DNA of 64,000 nt from Zerene cesonia (GCF_012273895.1 NC_052105.1:4130716-4194715); one strand, 5' to 3'. Shown: positions 24,011 through 61,431, numbered from the stretch's first letter. Made by a program: numbers and translations. Notes: a model not told the origin generated them from the letters alone.

Positions 24011-24628
24011 AATTTGCAAAATATGATTTTTGTTAAAGCGTGTTTTATAGTTTTTTTAAACTATTATATTTTATTTATTCGTATTAGGCTAGGTAACATT
24101 ATTATCAAGGAATAATTTTGGGGCATGCAAATAGGCCATTAATGAATAAATCTAAATTACCGTACCATAAAAAACTTGATCCCAAATAGTAATGAAATAG
24201 CATTTGCGACGATTGAAAATTTGGACGGCACTTATGCTTTTAAAATTTAATATTAAAAAAAAAAGATTTTCATACATTTTGCATGTTAATTTGGACATTA
24301 CTTGTATTTACTAGCAATTTCAATTATGCATGCTTAATTTTAATACATCCCAAACATGATTTCTGTATAAAATTCCTACTACAATATTATACAATTTTTA
24401 AGTTTTTTAAATTTCAAATAGATGTAACACTGAAGAAACAAACATCCTATTTCTATATTGCTTTGATTAAACTTGACCTTTTCTATATATTGTTCGTCAT
24501 CATCATTGTTTTCCTACATTAAAAAAGGACATCCATTATTATAACAGTCAAAAGCTCGCAAACGTGATAAGAAGCCGAAATAAGCTGTAGCAAAACAAAT
24601 CAATAAAATACTCTCCAATCTTCTTGGG

Positions 24629-24712
24629 CGGGCTGAAGTTAGCCGCGAGATGTGTGGAGTGCACGTACTATGCGCAAAATGACAGGAGCACACTACCGAC
24701 AACTTCAGCCCG
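24629..24712 (-). other. Potential hairpin in the Crag 3' UTR
   Basis: Perfect 12-bp inverted arms, cgggctgaagtt at 24629-24640 and aacttcagcccg at 24701-24712, separated by 60 bases. It lies about 155 bases past the Crag stop on the gene strand and is more GC-rich than its surroundings. Confidence 0.5.
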
Positions 24713-24867
24713 GTCATAAGTTTGGAGATCAACTGTTTATCACGAAACAAATTCATGGAATAAGCTATAGCGAAATAACCGTTCGGCCGTTCAGAGTAGT
24801 CGACGTTTCAATAGGCGAATGACCGGGTACTATTGTCGATTCACGTGACGTTCGTTCGGATAGGGCG

Positions 24868-50403
<25,536 letters not shown>

Positions 50404-52775
50404 TGCTTTTTTTTATTTGATTTATAAAAATTATCCTAAAAATAATAATTAAATCCCACTCAGAGGTCCAATTCAACAAATTAAATCAAGTCTTCAACTA
50501 AAGCAATTACACCAAAATATCCTGTTTAACCATTAGAAGTCTAGTAATTTGAAAATGGGCAAAATATTATTCGTCAAATTAATAAAAAGGGCAAAAACTA
50601 AAATAAGAAACCATTGAAGTGATTAATGAACTTACAAATAATGATACAGATAACAAATTTGTTTAATAAAACCGTCAGTGGTTGCAGGAGATTATTGCTA
50701 AACATGAATACATGATTTAATAAATTAATTTTATCATAAACACATGACATTTGCAATATTCACTTTCCGTACATTAATAATTACATCACATATCACATTA
50801 AAAGCGCACTCCACTTCTCATCTACAAACAATAATCTAAATTCATCCACTAGTTACATCTTTTAATTTTCAATGAAATTGACATTTCCATTTTATGTCAC
50901 AGACCACAGTCCACAGAGATTTTTTACTAATAATATTGCCAGCATGTAAAATAAAATTAAGTTCAACTTTACACCTAGTTCCTAGTTATTGCGTTTTTTT
51001 TTAATATACCATAAATATTTTAGTAATTTTATTATTATCTTTTCCATCATTGTAGTATAGAAACAGGATAGAGTACTCGCACCTAAGAAGCGAGGAGGTA
51101 ATGTGGTAATCTCCTCCAATATGTGTCCCATTCTAATAAGGTGACTAAGATTTTTTCTGCGTTCCAAACCATTGAGTTTTCCTTCAGAAACACTTTTAAA
51201 TCAACAAAATCTACAATTTAATATTTACAATCCGCTTGAAAAGCTAATATAGTTACTAATCATCAATCATTATACTGAAATTAAAATATACATTGAAATG
51301 TTAATAACCAATTGGTTGATTTATATGGGATTAAGCATGGATTATGAAATAAAGTAATATACTGTCCTTATGGATATTATTGTATTGAGCAACTAAATAC
51401 ATAATTAAGGTCGGGAAATTTCTGATAATATTATGATCCCACGAGACAGCTGTACTGTAAAAGTTCTATGAATATGGAATATGCGTATAAGTCTCAATTG
51501 TTATGCATATAATTTTCAATTATTTCTAATGAGTTCTTGGCGCCTAGAATTTTTTTTCCTAGCATAAAGCGTTGTAAATTATCAGATAAAAAAATACATG
51601 CATATTCCCTATTGTGACCGAATCACATAATAAAGGAATTATGGTCACTATAATTGTAATATAACCTGGACGACTTCGTTCGCCGCCTGAGTTCCTCCTT
51701 GTTCGCGCTGGCCGACGGAGCGCGATCCCACCATCTGCATGGGATCGCGCCATACCATCGACGACCGCCGGACAAAAGAGGTCTAACACGTGACCTAGTC
51801 TCCTAGGTCAGACCCCTCCCCAGCCGCTTGCTGACGGGCGTTCACCAGAACTTTGCCGGTGAGCTCAACCTCGCTGAGCAGCGAGCGGAGCCATCACTGA
51901 TCACCTGTAGTAGTCCGCAGATTACCCGCGATATCACGCAGGCTCGATCGCACTGCCGCAGGCTTCCCCCCCGCACATGACACCTTCATCCAGTCGGTCG
52001 CATCCAGTACCCCGCCTGTAGTGGCAGGTGGCGTTGCCACCACTGAAAGGGGCCATCGCCCCGTACAGTCACCCCAAGGCCTTTGTAGGTCTGCGTGGAA
52101 GACCCGAAAAGGTATGAACTGACTTGGGTGATAGGATACTTTTTATCCTGGTTAAATGCTCCCTTGGGATAAACAGGAATTTTGACATTCGGGCGGGGCC
52201 GGGACAAGCGTCTAGTAAAAAATATGTGAAAAACGACGCACCATCAACACTGCGACGTGGCAGCGCAACGCAACGTAGTAATGTGGGCTCGCTCTAAATT
52301 GTAGGCTGTCTCTATCTTTCTCAGCTCGCAAAATCCTCTATATTAATGCCAGCTGAAAACTTACTTTTAACGCTTTGCAATGTGATCCATTTTTTGTTAA
52401 TACAATTGGTATGAGTTAACAGTCAATATTACGTTCATGATCTCTAAAAAATAGATAACCAAACATACTAACTTGGGACTTATTTACGATAGCGTCCAAG
52501 ATTTCTTCAATATCAAGTAATAATCTAAAATAATTTTTTGGGGAGATGCCAAAAGTAATTCTACAATTAATTAGTGATCCTTACAAAGATATTCACGAAC
52601 AAAAACTAGAACTTGGAAAATCTACGAATAAAATAGGTAGAAAACTCAATGAAATTGTTGATTTAATAAAAATGAATTATTACCTTAATATATACTTATA
52701 TTCTTTATGCGGGAGTGAAATATGAGAGTGGGTGGTTTTTAATATGAACAAAAAGAACAGAATGCTTTTGGTATT
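50404..52775. other. Crag 5' flank and UTP15 3' flank
   Basis: The region between the Crag start codon and the UTP15 stop; both genes are on the - strand. An ttatttttag acceptor-like site about 35 bases before the Crag ATG suggests a non-coding 5' exon further up. Apart from the GC-rich remnant at 51660-52215 I see nothing that codes. Confidence 0.55.
51660..52215 (-). repeat. GC-rich remnant, possibly of a non-LTR element
   Basis: About 550 bp of GC-rich sequence in AT-rich surroundings. The - strand frame 51986-52207 starts MSRPRPNVKIPVYPKG and reads GDGPFQWWQRHLPLQ before it closes. It has blocks such as gggatcgcgc repeated as an inverted pair near 51720-51750. I could not match it to a known element; an ORF1 relic of a LINE is one possibility. 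Confidence 0.35.
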
Positions 52776-52781
52776 TTTATT
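52776..52781 (-). terminator. AATAAA overlapping the UTP15 stop codon
   Basis: The - strand reads TAAATAAA, so the poly(A) signal begins with the last base of the TAA stop (52781-52783). The next candidate is a weaker ATTAAA at 52661-52666. Confidence 0.45.
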
Positions 52782-55187
52782 TATACATCTATAATAATTT
52801 CTTTCAATGCCTTTGAGGATGGTGCTAAAATATCATTATAATCAATATCAGTTGAACTTCCAACTTGGGCTGCTGCTAGGAGCAAACCTATTGCTCCTTC
52901 CAATTCACTAACTCTTTTACACACCTCAATTTCACAATCTATATCTTTTTTAAGTGTTTTAAATAAATGGACGTTTTTTTCCGAAAGTAATGACATTCTA
53001 GTCTCAAAGACATCAATAAAGACATTGGTCACATCAATGAGAGTTCTCATTAACCTAGTTTCACCAATGTTTTTCTTCAAAAACTTCAATAATGCTCCTA
53101 TATATTTTTCTGGCAATTTGTCTATAGCAACATGTAAAACTTTTCTTCTAAGCAGATCTTGCATTATAGCAACTGTTTTTTCTGGGTATTTTGTGGCTGT
53201 GTATGGTTTTAATACAACTGATAGAGCACTTGAAAATTCCATTTTTCTCATATGTTTATCAGCTTCTGGTTCTGTTTTAGGTTTAGATTTGGGTACAACA
53301 ACATCAATAGTTTGTTGGGGGTCAATGTGGTCAGGAGCAAACTTAAATATTCCTTTATTTTCTACAGAATTATTCACTGGTTGTTCTCGTTTTCGTATTG
53401 AGATAACACCATCTATCATTCCTACTGCGAGAATATCATCATTTTCTGAAATATCCATACTTAACACAGCATTTGGAAAATCAATAGTGTGAACAGCTTT
53501 GAAAGTTGATATATCATAAATTTTAACACGTCTATCTAATGATGCAGACATTAGCCTACTATTATTATTTGCCAGCCTTAGAGAAGTAACGGTTTTGTGG
53601 TGCTGTGAAATATTTGCTAATAATTTTCCACCATTAAATATATCCCACACTTTAATTTCTGTGCCTCCTGCACTGATAAATATTCCACCAGATGGAAGGA
53701 AGAGCACTGATTCAACAGGACTGCCATGGTTAGCTGTCAACACAGTTTCATTGCAACGACAATCATAGAGTTTTAGAGCATGGTCATAACCACCTGATAA
53801 AATAATTTCTGGTGATACAGGGCTAGCTGCTCCAGCTCTAATATAATCTGTGTGTTCAGAAAAGCTAGCTATCTTCTCTTCGGTTGCTATATCCCATAGA
53901 CAGACTGACTTATCGTCTGAGAAACTTATTACCTTCACTTGGTCTTTGGTGAAAAATGTTCTGTGTACCTAAAAAAATAATAAGTATTATTTTCATAATC
54001 GTCATATCATTATATTTCATACATCCTGAGGAAACCAGCATGTCCGAGAATGAAAGTTTGACGACATGTGACATCTGCCAACCTGCCAGCGTGGTGGATT
54101 ATGGCCTGAACCCTCATGAGGCCTGTGTCCCACCAGTTGAAACGTATATGGGCTGATGATGATGATTTTGATAATCTACTTTAGGTTTTAAATGGATACC
54201 ATAATCTGAAAGTACTTTTAAAAATTCAGTAGATTTGTGACTGAATTTCAAGAAATGTTCTGCATCATGAAGAGTGGAATACTAAACTACCACTAAGTTT
54301 TAATAATTTTATTTGTAGTATATATAGCACTATCCATTCAAATTTGAAAACTGAAGATTTGAAATGAATAGCAATATACTTTTGGTATACTTACAGGACC
54401 AGTATGACCAGTAAAAACTCTAAGAACATTCTTAGATTGAACATCAAATAATTTGACCGCAGCCTCTTCACTCCCTGCAACAAGCAGTCTTCCATCACCT
54501 CTAAAAGTTGCTCCATATGCTGCTTCTACAAATTTCGAAATATTCTTTGCCACAACTTTTGTGATTGGGTCATATACCTGGAAAAGTAAAATTTTATGGT
54601 AATGAAGTTGTATTTTGTAACCCTTGTTCATGTTCTATATTTTTCTAGTAGAGCTGCTTTGAATTTTTCACTGTAGTTACTGGTAAATAAATCTTTTATA
54701 ATTGAAAATCCGAAGTGTTTTTATTAAAAAAGGTATAATTATTGATTATAGGTAAGTAAAAAACAAAAATGATTAATATTACCAAGAGTAAGACCTATTT
54801 GTATAAAAATTTAAAACACCTGAAAGCTTTTCTATCAAATTTATGGATAGAGTTGAAATCGAACTTAAACTAAATTTATTTCCATAGTCTTACCTGAACC
54901 CTGACTGAACATGTTGCAGCAAAATAATGTGGTTCAACTGGACTAAAATCAATATAATCTATCGCACCAAATTCCTTCACAAGTACTGGCAACTGAAATT
55001 TTAAATCAATATAAATATACAAAATATCAATATATGTTTTCGTATCGAAATTATCTTAAACAAATGTATAACTAAAATTTCTTACACCAAGTTTTTTCCA
55101 GTATATTAAATCTTTTGTGCTGGCATTAGATGGCTTTTGAAAGACTGCCTTATTGACTTTTTTATATGGATATGATATGTGAGCCAT
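52781..55187 (-). CDS. UTP15: UTP15, U3 snoRNA-associated WD40 protein
   Basis: Exons 55086-55187, 54894-54992, 54395-54577 and 52781-53968, all phase 0, give 523 aa, close to the usual family length (about 520). It starts MAHISYPYKKVNKAVFQKPS, then KDLIYWKKLG; the second exon gives FGAIDYIDFSPVEPHYFAAT. WD40 repeats fill residues about 35-330, with KVISFSDDKSVCLWDI, ILSGGYDHALKLYD and RLMSASLDRRVKIYD. The UTP15 C-terminal helical domain follows at about 355-515 (MRKMEFSSALSVVLKP, LRRKVLHVAIDKLP, ETRMSLLSEKN). UTP15 belongs to the t-UTP/UtpA complex of the nucleolar small-subunit processome and supports 18S rRNA maturation and Pol I transcription. Donor of exon 1 was taken as GGT|gtaag, which keeps frame. 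It is divergent from OXA1L, about 900 bp apart. Confidence 0.95.
54027..54167 (+). mobile_element. tRNA-headed SINE, 5'-truncated copy in UTP15 intron 3
   Basis: ctgaggaaaccagcatgtcc, gacgacatgtgacatctgcc, ggtggattatggcctgaacc and atgggctgatgatgatgat follow the 61117-61431 element in order. It is antisense to UTP15 and its target duplication is not evident. Confidence 0.75.
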
Positions 55188-56088
55188 ATTTTAAAGATTC
55201 TAGTTCTGATAATTTAGTAAATGCTGATATTTATTGTTGAGTAGGTCACAGCACAAACATTATCATGCTTTGAGATATTTTAAACTGACATTGTCAAGTA
55301 CTACACGTGTTTCTGACATATGATTCTGACATATTAGATTTATTATATATTTAGTATTTTTTTATTAGTATTCATAAGTATTTTCAAAGAGTATATACTT
55401 ATTATCGTATTTATCTACATATTCTATTAATATTAATATTTCAAAAATTAATTTAAACTGTAAAAACCCATTAAAATAAAAGTATATTTATGAAGCATAA
55501 TATTTAAGTTAATGTATATGTCTGTACGTAGCAGTCGAGCACTCTGCACGAATTGGGCCAGTTCGCACCGGGGAAATACTACACCCCCACAGAAGACCGG
55601 CGTGAAATAGCATTCTGCTTTGTTTCGTTCGGTGAGTGCGGAGCCGGAGGCCCGTATCCTTTTCCCAAACCTTCCCAGTCCTTTCCTTTATTCCTCTCGC
55701 TAATCCTTTCTTAATCCCTTCCCAAAAAGTCGGCAATCCATTTGCAGAGGCGTAAGGTCTGCAATGGACCTTATGCCTCTCTAAATGTTCATGGGCGGTG
55801 GTAACGCTTACCATCAGGCGTCCCACCAGCTTCATTGCCGACTGTGACATAAAAAAAAAATTATAATAATACTTTAAACAGACAAAGCTCGCAAACCTAT
55901 GGTTGTAATGGTTCAGCCTAATGTCATTAGTTATTTTTAACTAGTTCTTAATCTGTGGTTATTTGTGACATTAGTTTTGACTTTTGACATACGAGTCAAC
56001 TAGAAATAAATAAGTTTTTGCAGATTTATGTAAGAAATAGTATATGAAATAATTTTCAAATTCAACATCTGAACACAAAAAATTCAGT
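55188..56088. promoter_or_regulatory. Shared divergent upstream region of UTP15 and OXA1L
   Basis: The start codons of UTP15 (- strand) and OXA1L (+ strand) lie about 900 bp apart, so both promoters must be here. No clear TATA box or motif was recognised. A retroposon at 55513-55861 occupies the middle, which suggests two separate core promoters rather than one. Confidence 0.5.
55513..55861 (+). mobile_element. Retroposon 3' end (family B), longest copy here, with poly(A)
   Basis: gcacgaattgggccagttcg, caccggggaaatactacacc, pyrimidine blocks with ccttcccagtcctttcc, aagtcggcaatccatttgc, ttcatgggcggtggtaacgc, attgccgactgtgacat, then an A run. The 3' part recurs at 12477-12690 and 27600-27745 and the 5' part, inverted, at 58466-58640. 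It is a non-coding tail of a LINE or a SINE mobilised by one. Confidence 0.7.
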
Positions 56089-57279
56089 ATGTTCAAATTA
56101 TTGAGTCGTCATGGTCGTCGTAGTGGTATCATAAACATATTTTGTGAAAAGAAGATTGAGGTTAGAAAAGCAAAGGTTTATTACGCCTATTCCTCAGCTG
56201 GATCTATAAGATTTGCCTCTACCGGTACAGAAGTTGTAAAACCTACGAATATTGTTGAAAATATACCAGAACCGCCGCCCGTGCCTGACCCTTCGACATT
56301 TGAACAAGTATCCGAAGCTGTTCAGACGTTGGCAGCCAATGGAGAACCCACATTTGCCAGTTTAGGCCTTGGCGGGTGGGGACCGGTAGGTATTGTGCAA
56401 AATTGTATGGAGTATTTACATGTAACCCTCGATGTTCCATGGTGGGGAGCAATTGTTTGTGGTACACTAGTGGTGAGAGTATTAATGTTTCCTCTAGTTA
56501 TTTTATCACAAAGGAATTCAGCAGTAATGAATAATTATCTACCAGAAATACAAACACTTCAATTAAAGATGACACAAGCAAGACAGACTGGAAACCAATT
56601 AGAGGCAGCTCGATATGCACAAGAGATGATGAGGTTTATGAAGGAGAAAGGATTAAATCCTTTAAAGAATCTTCTAGTTCCTCTAGCACAGGCACCTCTG
56701 TTTATATCTTTCTTTATGGGTTTGCGAAGTATGGCCAACTGTCCCGTCGAGAGTATGATGCATGGTGGACTTTGGTGGTTTACTGACTTAACTGTACCTG
56801 ATCAATATTTTATTCTGCCCCTAATCACTAGTGCAACCATGTGGGTAACAATTGAAATGGGTGTTGATGGTGGCAGATTAGATGCCCAGAATATGCAAGT
56901 AATGAGATATGTGCTCAGGGCCATACCTGTGATTATGTTGCCATTCACAATTAACTTCCCCGGTGCCATTCTTGTCTATTGGTGTTCTACAAACTTCATA
57001 TCACTATTGCAAGTTGGTTTCCTCAAGATGCCACGTGTAAGAGAATACTTCAAAATACCACCACTAATAAAACATTCACCAGAACATTTACCGATTAAGA
57101 AAAAAGGTTTTGTAGCCGGAGCCAAAGAATCATGGACTAATATTAAATTATCTAGAGATTTAGCGGATAGACAAAGGGTAGATGAATTGATTTTCACAAA
57201 AGCTGGTAAAGGACCTTTGCAAAAGACATACAAATATGATCCAAAAAAATTGACAAATGTACAAGCAAAATCTAAGTAG
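56089..57279 (+). CDS. OXA1L: OXA1L, mitochondrial inner-membrane protein insertase
   Basis: A single uninterrupted frame of 396 aa (family about 400-440). Residues 1-45 are basic and Ser-rich (MFKLLSRHGRRSG..., SSAGSIRFAST), fitting a mitochondrial presequence. The YidC/Oxa1/Alb3 core runs from about 100 to 330: WWGAIVCGTLVVRVLMFPL (TM1), a charged loop with QLKMTQARQTGNQLEA, NPLKNLLVPLAQAPLFISFF (TM2), then further membrane segments at about 235-260 and AIPVIMLPFTINFPGAILVY (last pair) to WCSTNFISLLQVGFL. The basic C-terminal tail (about 335-396, KKKGFVAGAKESW, KYDPKKLTNVQAKSK) faces the matrix and in this family binds the mitoribosome. It inserts mitochondrially made proteins such as COX and ATP synthase subunits. 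Start is the first ATG; a 5' UTR intron cannot be excluded. Confidence 0.97.
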   Translation: MFKLLSRHGRRSGIINIFCEKKIEVRKAKVYYAYSSAGSIRFASTGTEVVKPTNIVENIPEPPPVPDPSTFEQVSEAVQTLAANGEPTFASLGLGGWGPVGIVQNCMEYLHVTLDVPWWGAIVCGTLVVRVLMFPLVILSQRNSAVMNNYLPEIQTLQLKMTQARQTGNQLEAARYAQEMMRFMKEKGLNPLKNLLVPLAQAPLFISFFMGLRSMANCPVESMMHGGLWWFTDLTVPDQYFILPLITSATMWVTIEMGVDGGRLDAQNMQVMRYVLRAIPVIMLPFTINFPGAILVYWCSTNFISLLQVGFLKMPRVREYFKIPPLIKHSPEHLPIKKKGFVAGAKESWTNIKLSRDLADRQRVDELIFTKAGKGPLQKTYKYDPKKLTNVQAKSK

Positions 57280-57321
57280 GTGATACTGTAGTTTTATTGA
57301 TAGTTAATGTATTGTATTATA

Positions 57322-57327
57322 AATAAA
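57322..57327 (+). terminator. AATAAA poly(A) signal of OXA1L
   Basis: Canonical signal 43 bases after the TAG stop at 57277-57279. Confidence 0.65.
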
Positions 57328-58465
57328 ATTATTATAAATTCCATATTTGTATTTGTTTCATTGTCATGTGTTATGTAGTTTTTATCATTCAACCAAAGGG
57401 ACTAGGCAGTATGCATACACTATATATCAATACTATTATATAATACGGTAACACAATAATTGGAATGTATCATGTATGTCACATTTATCTAAAAAAAAAT
57501 GTATATAACATCTATAATTTACTAAAACAATCTGTTTAATCTGTAGGAGGACTATCAAGTAATATTATTCATGATGCATTTTACTTGAGCACTTACATAT
57601 AAAGACAAAATCAGGATAGAAAATGCGCAATAATAAATTGTGTACTTGAAATAAAATACAGATACAGTTTATAATATTAAGTATCTAAAGAATCTGGTAT
57701 TGCAGTCATGAATGAAGGTGGGAGTTATTAGCTAATAAATTTTTCAACTCCTTGGTACAGGGGTTAAAATTCAAGCTTAAGTGTAGTACTGTGGTGAATC
57801 ATAGAAAAAAGGGTTTTATTCATTGGTCTTCACCACTGGCACACAGAAGGTACAGTAATCATCTGTCTTAACTCAAAAAAAAAAAAACAGTTGAACATTA
57901 TAAGCTATTAAAGCATATTAATAATTGATGAGGCTTAGTTACCAGGGTTCAAGATAATATTCCCTATCTTACTGTATACCTGCAATTGTTACGACACACT
58001 ACTACCTACTTTGAAGTTTTGTTCATTTATTGTATGATAACGGTTTCTTTTCAGTTTTTCTAAAACATATAATCTAGCTACTAAGTTATAAATTTTTTGT
58101 ATAATTTATGAATGTCTATATGACTAGGAACATGGTGCGGCAATATCATGAATGTACGATCGGAATTTTGTTTTAAATATAAACTAGCAACCCGACTGTA
58201 TCTCGAGTCTGTGTCACAGAAGAATAAGTAAATAGGTAATCAGTTACAGGTAAAGTGCATAGTAACACGAACCTGTGAATCAGAAACAAGATTTTAAATT
58301 AGATTCTTCGTATACTATATAATAGGTGGCTCTTTATATAGAAACTGATCTGTCTTTTTAGAGAGAATCCAAAGTACATTGTAATCACTGCGGTAAATAA
58401 AAAAGTGTTAAAGTGTTAAGTGGAAGAAAATTACGTAATATTTCCCGAGAAAAAAATTATAGTGA

Positions 58466-58640
58466 TAGCAGGAAACTGGGCTGATGGTTCGCTTAAGGGG
58501 TAAGGGAAAAGGAAAGGATTGACGACTGGAAAGAAGAAATGGACTGGGTCGGGTGAGGAAAAGGAAATAAAAAGGATTTTCTGTGGGGGTGTGGTACTTC
58601 CCCGGTGCGAGCTGGCTTAATTCGTGCTGAATGCCTTACG
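58466..58640 (-). mobile_element. Family B retroposon, inverted partial copy
   Basis: On the - strand it gives cattcagcacgaattaagcc, gctcgcaccggggaagtacc and cacacccccacagaaaatcc followed by pyrimidine blocks, matching the 5' part of 55513-55861. The 3' end with the gggcggtgg block is missing. Confidence 0.65.
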
Positions 58641-59980
58641 TAATTTATTGACCGCCCCCCTGGCCAATTACTAATTAATTAGTAGGTATATATGTACCTA
58701 CCTAAAGTTTCATACAAATAATATTTTAGTTGTGTTATTGTAGACCTAAAATTTTAATAAGCCACTCGGGCTATGAATTCCCAACCTACTTTGTTTTCAT
58801 TGTCCCGCGTTTGTATTTACTTTTCGCATTTAATTGTACACTGTGCTATAATAAGCTTTTGTTAACCAATTGAGCTTGCCACTTTGTGTGCATCTATAGG
58901 TATATAAATGTGAAAAATATAAATGTGTAATACTTTACTTTATTCCTCATTCAGTCAAATTAGGGAACTCTTCCTCATTTACAAGTACAAGTAAGTACTT
59001 AATGGCTGTAGTTTGTGACTTCGTCTACGCTAATGTTCGGTCTTACTGTTTTTAAATATCTTTTGTTTTCAATAATAATAGATAGCCTATCTTCTTCAAA
59101 CAAAAATCGATCGAAGGATTTTTGCAAAGAGCTTCCAACGTGTAGGTAACTAAAACACAACTGACCTTAATAATAAATCAAATAGCACCAAAAAGTGACT
59201 TGGGACTAGTAAAAACATCAACTCTGTAGGAATGTTTTCGACGGAAATAATAATGAAGGGGAAACCATTGCCGTTCGAACAAAGCAAAGCGCTCAAAGGC
59301 TGAATACTTAGGACGCAATTACAGATGTTGGAGCGAACGTCGAGGGTACAACTTTATTAACCCTGTAGGGACCAATCTGAAGCTATTGTTATTCAATTTA
59401 AATAACACTCTCTATTTGATACATTTAAATTTAAACTTCAATGTATTCATGCTACATTGTTTCATTAAATTAAATAACGTTTAGTAAATTACATTAGTTG
59501 GCTTTAGGTTCTATTTCAGAAATGTCTTGCCCGCTTCGGTGGTTAATGTATTAGGTAGTCTAGATAGAAACCTACCTTTTGCATCAGTTTTATTAAAATA
59601 CCGTTTTCCAAGTAGGAATACACAATATTTAAATAATTATTTTTCATGTTCTTTGTTAGTAAACTAATAATTTTCAAAAACCGTAATAAAAAAAAGAAAT
59701 ACGTTGATAAAAAATTATTTAATACTCTAAAATAAAAACGGTTTGTAAGCAGCTATAGGCATATGCTTAATATTTATGGTTGCTAGTACCCACATGCTAA
59801 GTATGTTTTCGTGTAAAGTGGCTTACTATCTTCTATTGGATTGGCATGTAGTTTAGATAATAGAAGCATTTGCTCATAATTAAATCGCTCTGCTATTGTG
59901 TTGTGGTGGCTCAGAGATAGTAAACTGACAACTAGGTATATATAAGACGTTCGAGCTCTTCGTTTCTATGACGACGGGGT

Positions 59981-60071
59981 AAAGCAGTAATAATTCCAGT
60001 GTGGAAAAATGATAGTGTTATATAGGTCATCTAGCGACATCGCTTTTCCACACTGGAATTAGAACTGCTTT
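59981..60071. repeat. 28-bp palindromic arms with 35-bp spacer
   Basis: Left arm aaagcagtaataattccagt plus gtggaaaa at 59981-60008; right arm ttttccacactggaattaga plus actgcttt at 60044-60071. The arms pair with two mismatches. It may be a small MITE or a hairpin RNA locus. Confidence 0.75.
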
Positions 60072-61116
60072 AAGAAGTCACAGGCTACTTTGGGTGTTTA
60101 CTCTCATCGAGGTCTTAAATGGCATCTAGAAAACCACTTGTCCTATGCAATAACATAACTGTAGGTAAGTATACACAGGCAGGTAACAGCCGCATCCATG
60201 ATTTATTTGTTCAACATTCGCAACGGGAAAACATTACTATTTTAACGTGATATATATTCTACATGCTGAGTGACAAATGGAGATAGGATAAAGTTGAAAA
60301 TACATGCAATATAAATACGTAGATTTCATTTACTCAAATGGCATAAGCTGTTCATGCGAATCGCGAAACTTGTTTTTCGTTTGAGATTATTGTTATTACT
60401 TAAATACACATAGGACTAAACGTATAGAAACTAAAAACTACATTACATTACATCGTTTGGTCTAGTATTATATTATCTGCAGTTTGGTCAACCAGGTAGC
60501 GTGAGTTAGGCAAAAAAATGTTTATCTGAGTGTGTTTGTTAATTTAATTATGTATCTACCTGTACAATATGCCACGTTGATGGAAATATCAATTAAATTC
60601 TCACTGTAAATTTAATTAATACTCAGAAACACACTAGTTATACTAACCAATGTAAACTAAGAAGACAACTGTTTTATGCATCTTCTTTATCATCCAACAA
60701 CTGTAAAAATCTGTAAATATTCTCAAAGTATTCTTACAGAGTTTAATAATATTTTCGTAGCTCACAGCCCACAGGTAAAGCTTATTGTTGGAATTTAAGG
60801 GATTTGTCCAACATTCACAATTTGAGCGTCGGCTGGCAACACTTTCCAGATATACGAATTTTATATCCAACGTTATTGCCCCAGTATATTATTTTACTTA
60901 AAAGTTTGAAACAATGTCATAGTCAAAAAGATGTACACATACCTTATCCAAACATATCACATATCTATTCCTTTCAAATTTAAATTAAAACTATTACCGA
61001 AGCTTTATCATGTATTTTTAATATTTCCATAATTATTATTGTATGTTATATTTTTTAATATTATCTCAAGTCTCACTCTTCTTTCTTAAAGCTTGATTCC
61101 TCCTATATGTGTGCTT

Positions 61117-61431
61117 CATCATCATCATCATCATCATCATCAGCCCATATATGTTCCCACTGCTGGGACACAGGCCTCCTATGAGGGTTCAGGCCATAAT
61201 CCACCACGCTGGCCAAGTGCGGGTTGGCAGATGTCACATGTCGTCGAACTTTTAATTCTCGGACATGCCGGTTTCCTCACGATGTTTTCCTTCACCGTTT
61301 AAGTAGTGGTGATGTTATCCACATGCGCAGATAAATTGAAAAATCAATTTATTTCCTGCACGCTCGCTCGGTCTCGAACCCCGACTTATCGATTTTGAAG
61401 TCCTCACCACTGAGCCACGATTGCTTTTATT
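61117..61431 (-). mobile_element. Complete tRNA-headed SINE with (CAT)n tail and 11-bp target-site duplication
   Basis: Read on the - strand: head gcaatcgtggctcagtgg (A-box-like), cggggttcgagaccg (B-box-like), gtgcaggaaataaattg, ggtttcctcacg-type body, ggcctgaaccctcatagg-type 3' body and a (ATG)n tail. It is flanked by TATGTGTGCTT at 61106-61116 and 61432-61442. This is the reference copy for the partial ones at 12292, 39135 and 54027. Confidence 0.88.

Larger units (their letters stand above)
22571..24867. other. Convergent intergenic region and 3' UTR of Crag
   Basis: The two genes point at each other here. The part nearest 24867 is probably Crag 3' UTR, with a hairpin at 24629-24712; an AATAAA on the - strand occurs only near 24070. 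The rest is AT-rich with one repeat at 23815-24010. No gene is seen. Confidence 0.6.

Noticed and set aside
53025..53492. 155-aa + strand frame inside UTP15 exon 4
   Set aside because: It is the antisense shadow of the conserved UTP15 coding exon.
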